A stretch of 64,000 bases of DNA, taken from positions 62,001 to 126,000 of the forward strand of contig NZ_JANCPR020000023.1 of NCBI RefSeq assembly GCF_028657195.3. The letters run 5' to 3'. This document shows, piece after piece, positions 34,885-43,229 of this stretch. The notes under the pieces were generated by a model, which saw only the letters and a program-made list of their open reading frames with translations, ran no database searches and was not told where the DNA came from. Position 1 is the first letter of the stretch, and the number at the start of each line of letters is the position of its first letter. Source of the DNA: Streptomyces iconiensis. Its GTDB lineage: Bacteria; Actinomycetota; Actinomycetes; Streptomycetales; Streptomycetaceae. A program made the translations under genes and the position numbers.

Positions 34885-34889
34885 GAATG

Positions 34890-35561
34890 TCAGCCCTTCG
34901 TGTAGACGGTGGGGTCGTGGACGTCGGCCAGTACGAACGCCTGCCTGCGGTCGTGGCAGGCGGCGCAGACGCCGCACTGCTCCTCGCGGCCCTTGAAGCA
35001 GCTCCAGGTCTCCTGCCAGGGCACCCCGAGTTCCTCGCCGCGCTTGATCACCTCGTGCTTCGGCCAGGTGATGAACGGTGCGACGACGGAGAGCTGCTCC
35101 GGCGCGTAACCCGCGCAGGCGATGCGCTCCATGGCGTTGAAGGACTCGATGAACGCGGGCGAGCAGTCGGAGCCGGTCACCGCGTCCTCGGCGACCGAGC
35201 CCATGGCCACCTGGTCGGCGTCGACCGCCGCCGCGGCTGCGTAGGCGACGGACAGCAGGATCACGTTGCGGTTGGGCACCACGTTGACGCTGCCGGGCGC
35301 CGTGTAGTGCTGGTCGGGGACGCCGACCTCGTCATCGGTCAGCGAATAGCCGGGCAGCAGCCCCGCTATCCCGCGGAGGTCCACGGTCTCGTGCGGTACG
35401 GAGAGCCTCTTGGCGGCCAACTCGGCGTATGCGTGCTCCTTGCGGTGCCGCTGTCCGTAGTCGACCGAGAGCATGCGCAGGTCATGTCCCTGGGAATGCA
35501 GGTGATAGGCGAGTGCGACCGAGTCGAGCCCGCCGGAAACGATCGCGATCACTCGTGCCAA
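34890..35561 (-). CDS. queC: 7-cyano-7-deazaguanine (preQ0) synthase
   Basis: The 223-aa enzyme has the PP-loop SGGLDS near its N-terminus, the NRNVILLS segment and a four-cysteine zinc site (Cys-x8-CGVCAAC). It turns carboxydeazaguanine into preQ0 with ATP and ammonia. The start is best read as TTG 35561 (GAAGGG 11 bases upstream), with GTG 35552 as the alternative. No QueF, Tgt, or toyocamycin-type nitrile hydratase, PRPP transferase or GMP-reductase homologue is present, so preQ0 itself or a new derivative is the likely end of this branch. Confidence 0.92.
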   Translation of the reverse strand: MARVIAIVSGGLDSVALAYHLHSQGHDLRMLSVDYGQRHRKEHAYAELAAKRLSVPHETVDLRGIAGLLPGYSLTDDEVGVPDQHYTAPGSVNVVPNRNVILLSVAYAAAAAVDADQVAMGSVAEDAVTGSDCSPAFIESFNAMERIACAGYAPEQLSVVAPFITWPKHEVIKRGEELGVPWQETWSCFKGREEQCGVCAACHDRRQAFVLADVHDPTVYTKG

Positions 35562-35645
35562 CGTCTTGGGTTCCCTTCGGTGGTCCCGGCCCCGCCTCCG
35601 CCGCTGTACGCGCGGAGGGGGAGCCGGGTGCTTGTGTGCGCGGGA

Positions 35646-37013
35646 TCAGACGCCGACGGCCTGCCGGCGTACGAAGTCCGCCAGCCTGGCCACGCCTTCG
35701 TCGATGCGGTCGGGGTCGAGATAGCTGAAGGACAGGCGCATCTGGTGGGTGCCTCCCTCCGCGCCCGCGAAGAAGTGGTTCATCGGTGTCCACAGGACGC
35801 CGTACTTGCGGGCCGAGACCTCCAGGAGGGTGTCGTCCACGGGGAACGGCACTGTGAGGACGACGAAGAACCCACCGGCAGGTGCGAGCCATCGCACCCC
35901 GTGCTCCGCCCGCGCCGAGGCGGGGAAGTGCTGTTCGAGGGCTTCCAGCAGCCGGCGCCTGTTGCCGGAGTAGAAGGCGGACAGCGCGGCGGAGCGCTCG
36001 GCGAGCGAACCGCCCGACTCCACCAGCAGACCGCCGATGACGGCCTGGCTGATCGCCGGGGTGTTGACCGTGACCATGCTCTTGATCGCCGTCAGCTCCG
36101 CGGCCAGCAGGCTGCTTCCGCCGCCGGGCGCACCGTGCACCAGCTGGTCGGCGACGACGTATCCGACGCGGACGCCGGGCAGGCAGACCTTGGTGAAGGT
36201 GCCCATGTGGATGACGCGTCCGCTTCTGTCCATGGCCTTGAGCGGTGCCGGCGCCTTCTCGGGCGATGCGGTGAACCCGTAGACGCTGTCCTCCAGGATC
36301 AGCAGGTCCTCCTCGTCGGCCGCTTCGAGCAGCGCGGCTCGGGCCGTCAGATCCATCGCGGCGCCGGAGGGGTTCGCGAAGTCGGGGACGCAGTACGCGG
36401 CGCGCGGAGTCTTCCCCGCCGCGCGCAACGCCCGGCAGGCGGCCCGCAGTTCGGCCACGTCCCAGCCGTCGGGGGACTCCGGTACGGGGCAGATCTCCAT
36501 GTCCGCCAGCCGCGCGGCGCCGACGATCCCCGCGTATCCGGGCTCCGTCACCAGCAGTACGTCCTCGGCGGTGGCCCGCAGCGCCCTGAGCGTGATGAAC
36601 ATGGCCTCCTGGCAGCCGACGGTGATCACCACGGCTTCCGGCGTGGTCGCGATGCCCATGTCGGTCCTGAGCATGTCGGCCACCAGGTCGTTGATGAGCC
36701 CGGCCGTGGGGCCGTACTGGTACAGCTCCAGCTGGGCCTCGTCCCTGGACAGGCCGCGCGTGCGGACCAGGTGGTCCAGGAAGCTGTCGAGGTGGCGGGG
36801 CACGTCCAGGTCGGCGAAGAACCGGGGGTGCGGGGCGCCGGGGGCGAAGGAGACGGCGTCGGGGAACCGGCCCATGATCTCGTTGAGGAAGTTCATGGAC
36901 CGCAGTGCGGGGTCGGAAACCGCCGGGTGCAGCTGCGAGCGGTCAAGGGTGGCCGGGTGCTTTCCCGACGGGGTGGCCGGGCGTTTTCCCGGCGGTGTGG
37001 AGCGGTCAGCCAT
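35646..37013 (-). CDS. hpgT: HpgT-like (S)-3,5-dihydroxyphenylglycine aminotransferase
   Basis: The 455-aa product from ATG 37013 (GAGGA upstream) is a fold-type I PLP aminotransferase. Key regions are ELYQYGPTAGLINDL, NPSGAAMD and the PLP-lysine motif GTFTKVCLPGVRVGY. In glycopeptide clusters HpgT aminates 4-hydroxy- and 3,5-dihydroxyphenylglyoxylate. Placed directly after dpgC, it completes 3,5-dihydroxyphenylglycine synthesis. The N-terminal 25 residues contain a short tandem repeat (PPGKRPAT, PSGKHPAT). Confidence 0.88.
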   Translation of the reverse strand: MADRSTPPGKRPATPSGKHPATLDRSQLHPAVSDPALRSMNFLNEIMGRFPDAVSFAPGAPHPRFFADLDVPRHLDSFLDHLVRTRGLSRDEAQLELYQYGPTAGLINDLVADMLRTDMGIATTPEAVVITVGCQEAMFITLRALRATAEDVLLVTEPGYAGIVGAARLADMEICPVPESPDGWDVAELRAACRALRAAGKTPRAAYCVPDFANPSGAAMDLTARAALLEAADEEDLLILEDSVYGFTASPEKAPAPLKAMDRSGRVIHMGTFTKVCLPGVRVGYVVADQLVHGAPGGGSSLLAAELTAIKSMVTVNTPAISQAVIGGLLVESGGSLAERSAALSAFYSGNRRRLLEALEQHFPASARAEHGVRWLAPAGGFFVVLTVPFPVDDTLLEVSARKYGVLWTPMNHFFAGAEGGTHQMRLSFSYLDPDRIDEGVARLADFVRRQAVGV

Positions 37014-37054
37014 GGGTGCTATTCCTCGTGTGCCTGGGGTCTCGCCCGCCCGGG

Positions 37055-38398
37055 TCAGTTCCGCCGGGACCGGCTCATCCACGTCTTCTCCAGCGTGTCG
37101 AGCACGTCCCTGCTGTAGATGCGGCTGGACTGCTCAAGGCTGAACTCGGCCATGTAGGCGCGGAACGACTCCGCCGGTTCGTCGGCGAGGTTCAGCATCC
37201 GGCGGTTGGCGACCACGGAGGGGTCGCCCATGCGTTCCGCCGCCGCGCGTACCGCCTCGTCCATCCGGTCGGCGTCCACGACCTCGTCGCAGAACAGCGC
37301 GCCCTCCGGTTCCGAGACCTCGATGCGCCTGCCGCCGAGCACGATTCGGCGTGCCAGCCGGTGGCCCGCCATGCGGCTCAGGCGGTGGTTCGCGGCGCCG
37401 GGGACGATGCCCTCGCGTGCCGCGGGCAGGCTGAGCCAGGCCCCGGACTCCGCGACGACGTGGTCGAAGACCATCAGCAGCTGCATACCGCCGCCGATGG
37501 CGAACGTGTCCACCGCCGCGACCCAGGGCTTGTCGGTCCGCGTCCACGGCTCGTGTGCGGGGCCGCCGTCGCCGGGGGCGCGCCGGAGGCCCCGCACGAT
37601 CTTGCTGATGTACCCCAGCTCCCTGCGGAGCAGGAAGTCGATGAGGGAGATCCTGCCGTTGTACAGGTGCGTGAGGTTGATACCGGAGCTGAAGACCCGG
37701 CGTCCCACGTAGCGCGGGTGGTCCATCACCCCGCCGCGCAGCACGCCCACGTGACTGTCGTCGTCGAGCAGCACCAGGTCGACGGCGGTTTCGAGGTCGT
37801 CGGCCAGGACGTTGTCCTCGGAGTTGAGGTGTGCGGTGTTCTCGACGGTGATCTCGGCGTAGCCGTCGCGCCGGTCGATCCGTACGGTGCCCAGTCCGGC
37901 GGAGCCCGACCGCTGGTACGCGTCGAGCAGGTGGAGCGCCCTGGCGGTCGGCCGCAGCATGGCGTCGACCAGCCGGGAGCCGGAGACCGCTCCGCGCAGC
38001 AGCCCCCAGAACAGGATTCCCTGGTCGGCCTCGTGGCCTTCCTTGGCGGCCTGCGGCAGCGCGTTCTCGCGGTCCATGGTCTGCCGGGTGGGGACCAGAC
38101 CCGGCACGGATTCTGCGGCGCCGTACGCCAGTTCCGGCAGGCGCAGACCGCGTGCCCCGTCGTCCGTGAGCCGCCGGTGCAGTTCCTCGCCGTGCGCGGC
38201 GAGGAACCGCAGCCGTGCGGTGCGTGCGGACGAGGACGCCTGTGCGGCCTCTCCCCGCTGCGCCTCGGTACGGTCCGTGCGCGCCGGGAGCCGGGTGAGC
38301 GTCTCTCCTGCCGCGAGGAGGTGACCGCTTGTCGCCGCCGCGTCCTGCGCGTAGTCCCCCTTCAGCCGCGGGGGCGCGGGATCGGTTCTGGTGGGCAT
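37055..38398 (-). CDS. dpgC: DpgC-like 3,5-dihydroxyphenylacetyl-CoA dioxygenase
   Basis: The 447-aa protein from ATG 38398 has an N-terminal helical domain (about 200 residues) and a crotonase-fold C-terminal domain with AIGGGMQLL (oxyanion hole) and LPAAREGIVPGAANHRL. This length and architecture distinguish DpgC from simple enoyl-CoA hydratases. DpgC uses O2 without cofactor to convert 3,5-dihydroxyphenylacetyl-CoA to the glyoxylate. It lies between dpgB and hpgT, as in glycopeptide clusters. Confidence 0.9.
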   Translation of the reverse strand: MPTRTDPAPPRLKGDYAQDAAATSGHLLAAGETLTRLPARTDRTEAQRGEAAQASSSARTARLRFLAAHGEELHRRLTDDGARGLRLPELAYGAAESVPGLVPTRQTMDRENALPQAAKEGHEADQGILFWGLLRGAVSGSRLVDAMLRPTARALHLLDAYQRSGSAGLGTVRIDRRDGYAEITVENTAHLNSEDNVLADDLETAVDLVLLDDDSHVGVLRGGVMDHPRYVGRRVFSSGINLTHLYNGRISLIDFLLRRELGYISKIVRGLRRAPGDGGPAHEPWTRTDKPWVAAVDTFAIGGGMQLLMVFDHVVAESGAWLSLPAAREGIVPGAANHRLSRMAGHRLARRIVLGGRRIEVSEPEGALFCDEVVDADRMDEAVRAAAERMGDPSVVANRRMLNLADEPAESFRAYMAEFSLEQSSRIYSRDVLDTLEKTWMSRSRRN

Positions 38399-38472
38399 GG
38401 GTGCCACCTCCGTCAGGTGGGTGTCACGGTCGTCGGACGACCGATGGGCGGGTTCTGCCGGTGCCGTACGGG

Positions 38473-39183
38473 TCAGTGCCGCGCCGCGCGCAGCACCCGG
38501 TCGCAGGCCGCCAGATGCGACCCGAGCGCGTCCTCGAACGAGGTGGTGACCGCCTCGGCCAGCAGCTGACGCCGGACGGCGACGCCGTTGGACCGCGCGC
38601 CGGCGAACAGAGCGCTTCCGCGGGCCGCAGCGGCCTCGGGGCTGACGTCGATCTCGTCGATCAGGCCGATGTCCAGGGCCTGTTCTGCCGAGAGTTCCCC
38701 GCCGAACAGGGCGAGCCGCCGTGCCCTGCGGCCGAGCTGGCCGGCCATACGGAACAGCGACATCCCCGGCCATCCGGCGTTCCCCGCCGGCAGCGCGAAG
38801 CGCGCTGAGGGGTGTGCGATGCGGTGGTCCGTGGTGAGCAGCACCTCGGCGCCCGCGCCCTGGCAGACACCGTCGACCAGCGCGACGGTCGCCACCGGGA
38901 GGCGTTCGAGGCGCCGCAGGGCGCGTTCCCACTTGTTGACCACCTGGATGTCGACGTCCGGGTGCGATCCCGCGTCGGATCCTGATCCGCCGGGTCCTGA
39001 CCCGGCGTCGGGGTGGGGCCCCGCGGGAGCGTCAGCGCCGGTGAGGTGTATCAGCAGGACGTCGTTTTCCGTGCTGTCCTCGACGCGGTCACAGACGTCG
39101 GAGAGCCGCTGTACGAGTTCTTTTCCGATGCGGTCAGCGCCTGCTATGTCAACCGCGAATTCGGTGGTTTCGGTAGTGGTCAC
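38473..39183 (-). CDS. dpgB: DpgB-like enoyl-CoA hydratase family protein
   Basis: The 236-aa product from GTG 39183 (GGAG upstream) is a crotonase-fold protein with VDGVCQGAGAEVLL and LPAGNAGWPGMSL. A Gly/Ser/Asp-rich insertion lies near residues 55-80. DpgB assists DpgA in making dihydroxyphenylacetyl-CoA from four malonyl-CoA. ATG 39231, overlapping the dpgA end, is an alternative start. A separate DpgD is not present in the window. Confidence 0.85.
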   Translation of the reverse strand: MTTTETTEFAVDIAGADRIGKELVQRLSDVCDRVEDSTENDVLLIHLTGADAPAGPHPDAGSGPGGSGSDAGSHPDVDIQVVNKWERALRRLERLPVATVALVDGVCQGAGAEVLLTTDHRIAHPSARFALPAGNAGWPGMSLFRMAGQLGRRARRLALFGGELSAEQALDIGLIDEIDVSPEAAAARGSALFAGARSNGVAVRRQLLAEAVTTSFEDALGSHLAACDRVLRAARH

Positions 39184-39221
39184 TGTGCTGCCTACTCCAG
39201 CTTGTGTTCGGCGAAAAGGCA

Positions 39222-40343
39222 CTACTGCCATTGCACGAGGGCGGTCTCTATGGTCGACCCGGGGCCCATGGTCATCAGGACCCCGTGGTCTCCGGGTTCC
39301 ACCGCCTTTTCTTCCTGCAACTGCTGGTAGGAGAAAAGGAAGGAGCCGCTGGACAGGTTGCCGTAGTCACGCAGGACCGATGAGGTGTGCCTGAGGTCGT
39401 GCGCCGTGAGGCCCAGATTCACCTTGACGGCGTCGATGACCTTCTTGCCGCCGGAATGCACGAGCCAGTGTGCGATGTCGCTGCGCCGCAATCCCGTGTC
39501 CTGTAGCAGTGCGTCAACCGATTCTTCGGCGTGCGCACCGACCACGTACGGCACGTCGCGGTCGAGATGGAAACTGAATTTTCCGTGTTCGTCGTCCCAG
39601 TCGAATCGCATCGCGTCGATGGCCTCGGGGATGATACGGCTGGAGAACTTCAGGAGCGCCGCCTGCGGGCCGCTGCCCTGGTCCATACCCGCGGTTACGG
39701 ATGCCGTGTCCAGGGGCGCCGCACTTCCGGGTGCCGCGCGCACGGCGACGGCTGCCGCGCCGTCCCCGAACAGGCTGTTGACCACCGCGGTGCGCATCGT
39801 GTCGTCGTAGACATAGGCGGCGGAGCAGACCTCGACGCACACCATCACGGCCAGCCTGCCCGGGTTGCTCGCCGCCCAGGAGGCCGTGGGGTTGAGGCCG
39901 TTGAGGCCCGCGTTGCAGCCCATGCCGACCACGTCGAGCCGGCTGCAGGTCACGGGGAGGCCGAGGGCTTCGATCAAGTGGGCGCTCAGCCCGGGCGTCA
40001 GGAAGCCGGTCGAGGTCACGCAGGACAGGTAGCCGACGTCCTCCAGCTCGGCTCCGATGTCCTTGAGGCAGGCGTGCAGCGCCTGCGCCGCGAGTTCGAC
40101 CCCGTCGGCCCTGTGCTTGCTGAGCAGCTGCCCCTGGGTCTCCGTTTGCGGTCTCTGTCCGGCCTCGGTCGGCGGGATGTGGAGATACCGGCGGTCGATA
40201 TGGCTGTTGGCGAAGAGCGACCGAATTCCGGCGTCCTCGATCTGGAAGATACGCAGAATGTCTTGCTGGGAATAGCTGGTCGCCGGGTTCGCCGTTCCCG
40301 TTCCCAGAATGAGCGGAACAGGCACACCTGACTCACTGATCAC
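39222..40343 (-). CDS. dpgA: DpgA, type III polyketide synthase for 3,5-dihydroxyphenylacetate
   Basis: The 373-aa product from GTG 40343 (GAGG upstream) is a chalcone synthase-like enzyme with the active-site Cys in VVGMGCNAGLNGLNP, the His in WLVHSGGKKV and the Asn in LRDYGNLSSG. The dpgB-dpgC-hpgT neighbourhood identifies it as DpgA, which condenses four malonyl-CoA. It opens the twelve-gene leftward operon; a TTGACA-N18-TCAGAT promoter lies about 110 bases upstream. Confidence 0.93.
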   Translation of the reverse strand: MISESGVPVPLILGTGTANPATSYSQQDILRIFQIEDAGIRSLFANSHIDRRYLHIPPTEAGQRPQTETQGQLLSKHRADGVELAAQALHACLKDIGAELEDVGYLSCVTSTGFLTPGLSAHLIEALGLPVTCSRLDVVGMGCNAGLNGLNPTASWAASNPGRLAVMVCVEVCSAAYVYDDTMRTAVVNSLFGDGAAAVAVRAAPGSAAPLDTASVTAGMDQGSGPQAALLKFSSRIIPEAIDAMRFDWDDEHGKFSFHLDRDVPYVVGAHAEESVDALLQDTGLRRSDIAHWLVHSGGKKVIDAVKVNLGLTAHDLRHTSSVLRDYGNLSSGSFLFSYQQLQEEKAVEPGDHGVLMTMGPGSTIETALVQWQ

Positions 40344-40452
40344 AATCTCTCAACCTCGGCATTGCACCTCGGGGATGATGTCAAAAGCAGACAGCCGGAT
40401 CCACTCCTGCGTTGCCTGAGCGGCGCAACAATGCTTCCGAAAGGCCATCACC

Positions 40453-40482
40453 ATCTGAACCTTTGGGCCGACGCGATGTCAA
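40453..40482 (-). promoter_or_regulatory. promoter of the dpgA operon
   Basis: Read leftward, TTGACA (40482-40477) and TCAGAT (40458-40453) are 18 bases apart. The same two hexamers with the same spacing precede the P450 operon at 48189-48218, and both -35 boxes are preceded by ACG. This likeness between two distant cluster promoters supports the call. Confidence 0.6.
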
Positions 40483-40585
40483 CGTTGCCGGGCGACCTTG
40501 GCTGTTGGTGTCATTCCGCTGCACGTTAGGGCAAAGAAACGTGCCGTTCCCTGTGGTGAGAGCGGTATCCGGCCTTCGGGGCAGC

Positions 40586-40614
40586 TTGACTCCGGGTGTG
40601 CCGCCGCTTAGCGT
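40586..40614 (+). promoter_or_regulatory. promoter of the oxygenase/ATP-grasp operon
   Basis: TTGACT and TAGCGT are 17 bases apart, close to the consensus of the main Streptomyces sigma factor. Transcription from about 40621 gives a 5' leader of about 250 bases before GTG 40874. The 530-base interval between the two divergent operons holds no gene. Confidence 0.5.
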
Positions 40615-40873
40615 CATCCGCGAATTGCCCGGTGGATGCTACCCGTTGCCGCCCGTACAGCGGCGCGCCGGGTTCAGGTATTCAGGGGCCGGTTCCGGTA
40701 TTCACGGGCCATCGGCACAGCGATGGCAGCGCCGGCGGAAGGAAAGGGCGCGGGCGCCGGTGCGTCCGGTCGAGACAGCGGAATCCCGCATACCGCATCT
40801 CTTCCGTTCCCCTCCCTTTCTCGTCGGTCCCCTTTCTCACCGCCCCCCGTTCTTCCGACCCATGGAGTGAACC

Positions 40874-41878
40874 GTGTCCGATGTATTTCCCGTACTGGAT
40901 ATGACGGAGGCGGACGCCGGCCCGCGGGCCCGCGCCGCGTTTCTGGAGCGGCTGCGCGCCGCCGTGCACGACATCGGCTTCTTCCAGCTGACCGGCCACC
41001 AAGTGACCGGCGCCGGCAAGCTGTTGGAGCTGACCCGCCAGTTCTTCGAGCTGCCCGTCGAGGAGCGGGACGAGCTGAGCATCCTCAAGTCCCCCTACTT
41101 CCGCGGGTACTCCGAGGTCGGCAGGGAACGCACCAAGGGCGCACCCGACCAGCGCGGACAGCTCGACATCGGCCCGGAGTGCGAGCCCTACGTCCCCAGC
41201 CCCGGCGACCCCGAGTACCTGTGGCTCAGGGGGCCCAACCAGTGGCCCAAGGGGCTGCCGCAGCTGCGCGACGCCATCCTCGACTGGACGGCGCAGCTCA
41301 CGCAGGTCTCGCACCGGCTGCTGCGGCTGATCCTCGCGGCGCTCGAAGCGCCGGAGGACTTCCTCGACCCGGTGGTCAGCCCCGACCCCCATGTGCACTT
41401 CAAGCTGCTGCACTACCCGGGACGCGACGAGAAGTCCGAGCCCAGCCAGGGCGTTGGGGTGCACAAGGACTACGGGATGCTCACCCTGCTGCTCCAGGAC
41501 GACAAGGGCGGCCTTCAGGTCGCGGTCGAGGACGGCGTGTTCGTCGACGTTCCGGTCGTTCCCGGGGCCTTCGTCGTCAACCTGGGCGAGCTGCTGGAGG
41601 TCGCCACCCGCGGCTACCTGCGGGCCACGACCCACCGGGTCGTCAGCCCCGCGCCCGGCGTCGACCGCTACTCAGCGCCCTTCTTCTACAACCCGCGCCT
41701 GGAAGCGTCGATGCCCGACCTCCCGACCCGCTTCGTCACGGAGGCGGACGGGGTCGTCCACGACCCGGAGAACCCGCTGACCGCGAGCTACGGCGACAAC
41801 GTCATGCGCGGCATGCGGCGGGCCTTCCCCGAGGTGATGTCGCTGCACCACCCCGACCTCGTCAAGGCATCCCGTTGA
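40874..41878 (+). CDS. 2-oxoglutarate/Fe(II)-type oxygenase (isopenicillin N synthase-like)
   Basis: The 334-aa product from GTG 40874 (GGAG upstream) has the iron ligands in VHKDYGMLTLL (His-x-Asp) and TTHRVV (His), with RYSAPFF providing the Arg-x-Ser that binds 2-oxoglutarate in this family. It resembles the plant-like/IPNS-type oxygenases. It opens the rightward operon with the ATP-grasp ligase. Hydroxylation or desaturation of an amino-acid unit is the likely role. Confidence 0.85.
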   Translation: MSDVFPVLDMTEADAGPRARAAFLERLRAAVHDIGFFQLTGHQVTGAGKLLELTRQFFELPVEERDELSILKSPYFRGYSEVGRERTKGAPDQRGQLDIGPECEPYVPSPGDPEYLWLRGPNQWPKGLPQLRDAILDWTAQLTQVSHRLLRLILAALEAPEDFLDPVVSPDPHVHFKLLHYPGRDEKSEPSQGVGVHKDYGMLTLLLQDDKGGLQVAVEDGVFVDVPVVPGAFVVNLGELLEVATRGYLRATTHRVVSPAPGVDRYSAPFFYNPRLEASMPDLPTRFVTEADGVVHDPENPLTASYGDNVMRGMRRAFPEVMSLHHPDLVKASR

Positions 41879-41933
41879 CGCCCGCCCCGGATCGGCGCTC
41901 CGGGCGCGATCCCCGTCCCCTGAGGACAGCACC

Positions 41934-43229
41934 ATGAGCGAGAGCAAGCCCGCCGTCGTACTGCTCGACCCCGTGCGCACAGGAGAGGGCTTCAAGAGCG
42001 CCGCCAGGGACAAGGGGTACGCCGCCGTGTCGGTGTACAGCCTCGACGCGCGGATACTGAAGAACGACTGGCCCGACCACGCGCTCACCGACGACCTGAC
42101 CCTCTACGGCGCCGACGCGGACACCGTGGTGAGTCAACTCGCCGCCGCCGACTACGACCTCAAGGCCGTCGTCCCCGCCAACGAGGCCGCCGTCCATCTG
42201 GCCGACGTGGTCGCCGAACGGCTCGGGCTCCCCGGCAACGAGGCGGCGCTCGCCTGGTCGCGGCGGAACAAGTCCGCCATGCGTGCGCGAGCGCACGAGG
42301 TGGGCCTGCGGATACCGAGGTTCCGCCTCGTCCACGACCTGTCCGAGGTGCCGAAGGCGGGCGAGGAGACCGGCTACCCGGCGATCGTCAAGCCCACCAT
42401 GAGCGCGGGTGCCCACGGCGCGACCCTCGTCCCCGACAGGGCGGCGGCCGAGAACCTGGCCATCGCGGAGACCCGGGACGTCTACGGTCACCTGATCGAG
42501 GAGTGGCTGGTCGAGGAGTACATCCGAGGCCGTGAGTTCGCCGTCAACTGCTTCAGCAGCGACGGTGAGCACCGCGTCATGGACATGTGGGAGTACCGGC
42601 AGCCCGACGATCGCGACTACGACTTCCCGGTGTACGACAACGTCCAGGTCGAACCCGACGACCCGGACTGGCAGCGCGCCGAGAGCTACGTCAAGGAGGT
42701 GCTGACCACCTACGGTCTGCGCCGGGGCCCCAGCCACACCGAGGTCAAGTGCAACGCGGACGGCGTGTATCTCATGGAGATCAACGCCCGGCTGCCCGGC
42801 GGTCCCGCGACGGGCCAGTGGCTCAAGCACACCTCGATCCGCCCCTTCCACGACACCATCGACTGCTTCCTCGGCGTCCAACCGGCGATCATGGAAGGTC
42901 CGCTCGACTTCCGCGCCAGGTTCGGGGCCATCGCCATCCGCAACGACGAGGCGCCGGGCACCCTCGTCGCCGTGCACGGGCTGGACGAGTTGCGGGAGTA
43001 TCCGGGCGTGGACACGGTCCTGGTGTCCTACGAGCCGGGCGACACCGTTCCGGTCACCAGCGGCATGACCAACATCCCGGTCGGCGCCTACATCTCCGGG
43101 GCCACCCAGCGGGAAGTCGTCGACCGGCTGGCAGGGATACGTGCCCTGGTCTCGCTGGAGATCGACCACGGCGAGCCGGCGGGCTCGGCGCCCGTGCCCG
43201 CACTCTCGCCGGTCAGGGACGATGCCTGA
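41934..43229 (+). CDS. ATP-grasp ligase (amino acid/peptide ligase type)
   Basis: The 431-aa protein has an N-terminal preATP-grasp domain and an ATP-grasp core: YPAIVKPTMSAGAHG (nucleotide-binding Lys and glycine loop), VEEYIRGREFAVNCF and HTEVKCNADGVYLMEINARL (Mg ligands Glu and Asn). This family forms amide bonds from a carboxylate with ATP. No NRPS module is present in the window, so this is the prime candidate for joining the product's parts. It overlaps the exporter gene by 8 bases. Pheganomycin, a known peptide with guanidinylated dihydroxyphenylglycine, also uses an ATP-grasp ligase. Confidence 0.88.
   Translation: MSESKPAVVLLDPVRTGEGFKSAARDKGYAAVSVYSLDARILKNDWPDHALTDDLTLYGADADTVVSQLAAADYDLKAVVPANEAAVHLADVVAERLGLPGNEAALAWSRRNKSAMRARAHEVGLRIPRFRLVHDLSEVPKAGEETGYPAIVKPTMSAGAHGATLVPDRAAAENLAIAETRDVYGHLIEEWLVEEYIRGREFAVNCFSSDGEHRVMDMWEYRQPDDRDYDFPVYDNVQVEPDDPDWQRAESYVKEVLTTYGLRRGPSHTEVKCNADGVYLMEINARLPGGPATGQWLKHTSIRPFHDTIDCFLGVQPAIMEGPLDFRARFGAIAIRNDEAPGTLVAVHGLDELREYPGVDTVLVSYEPGDTVPVTSGMTNIPVGAYISGATQREVVDRLAGIRALVSLEIDHGEPAGSAPVPALSPVRDDA

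Noticed and set aside
34887..37118. 743-codon plus-strand frame across queC and the hpgT-like gene
   Set aside because: The minus-strand genes have clear PP-loop and PLP motifs; this frame has none and results from high third-position GC.
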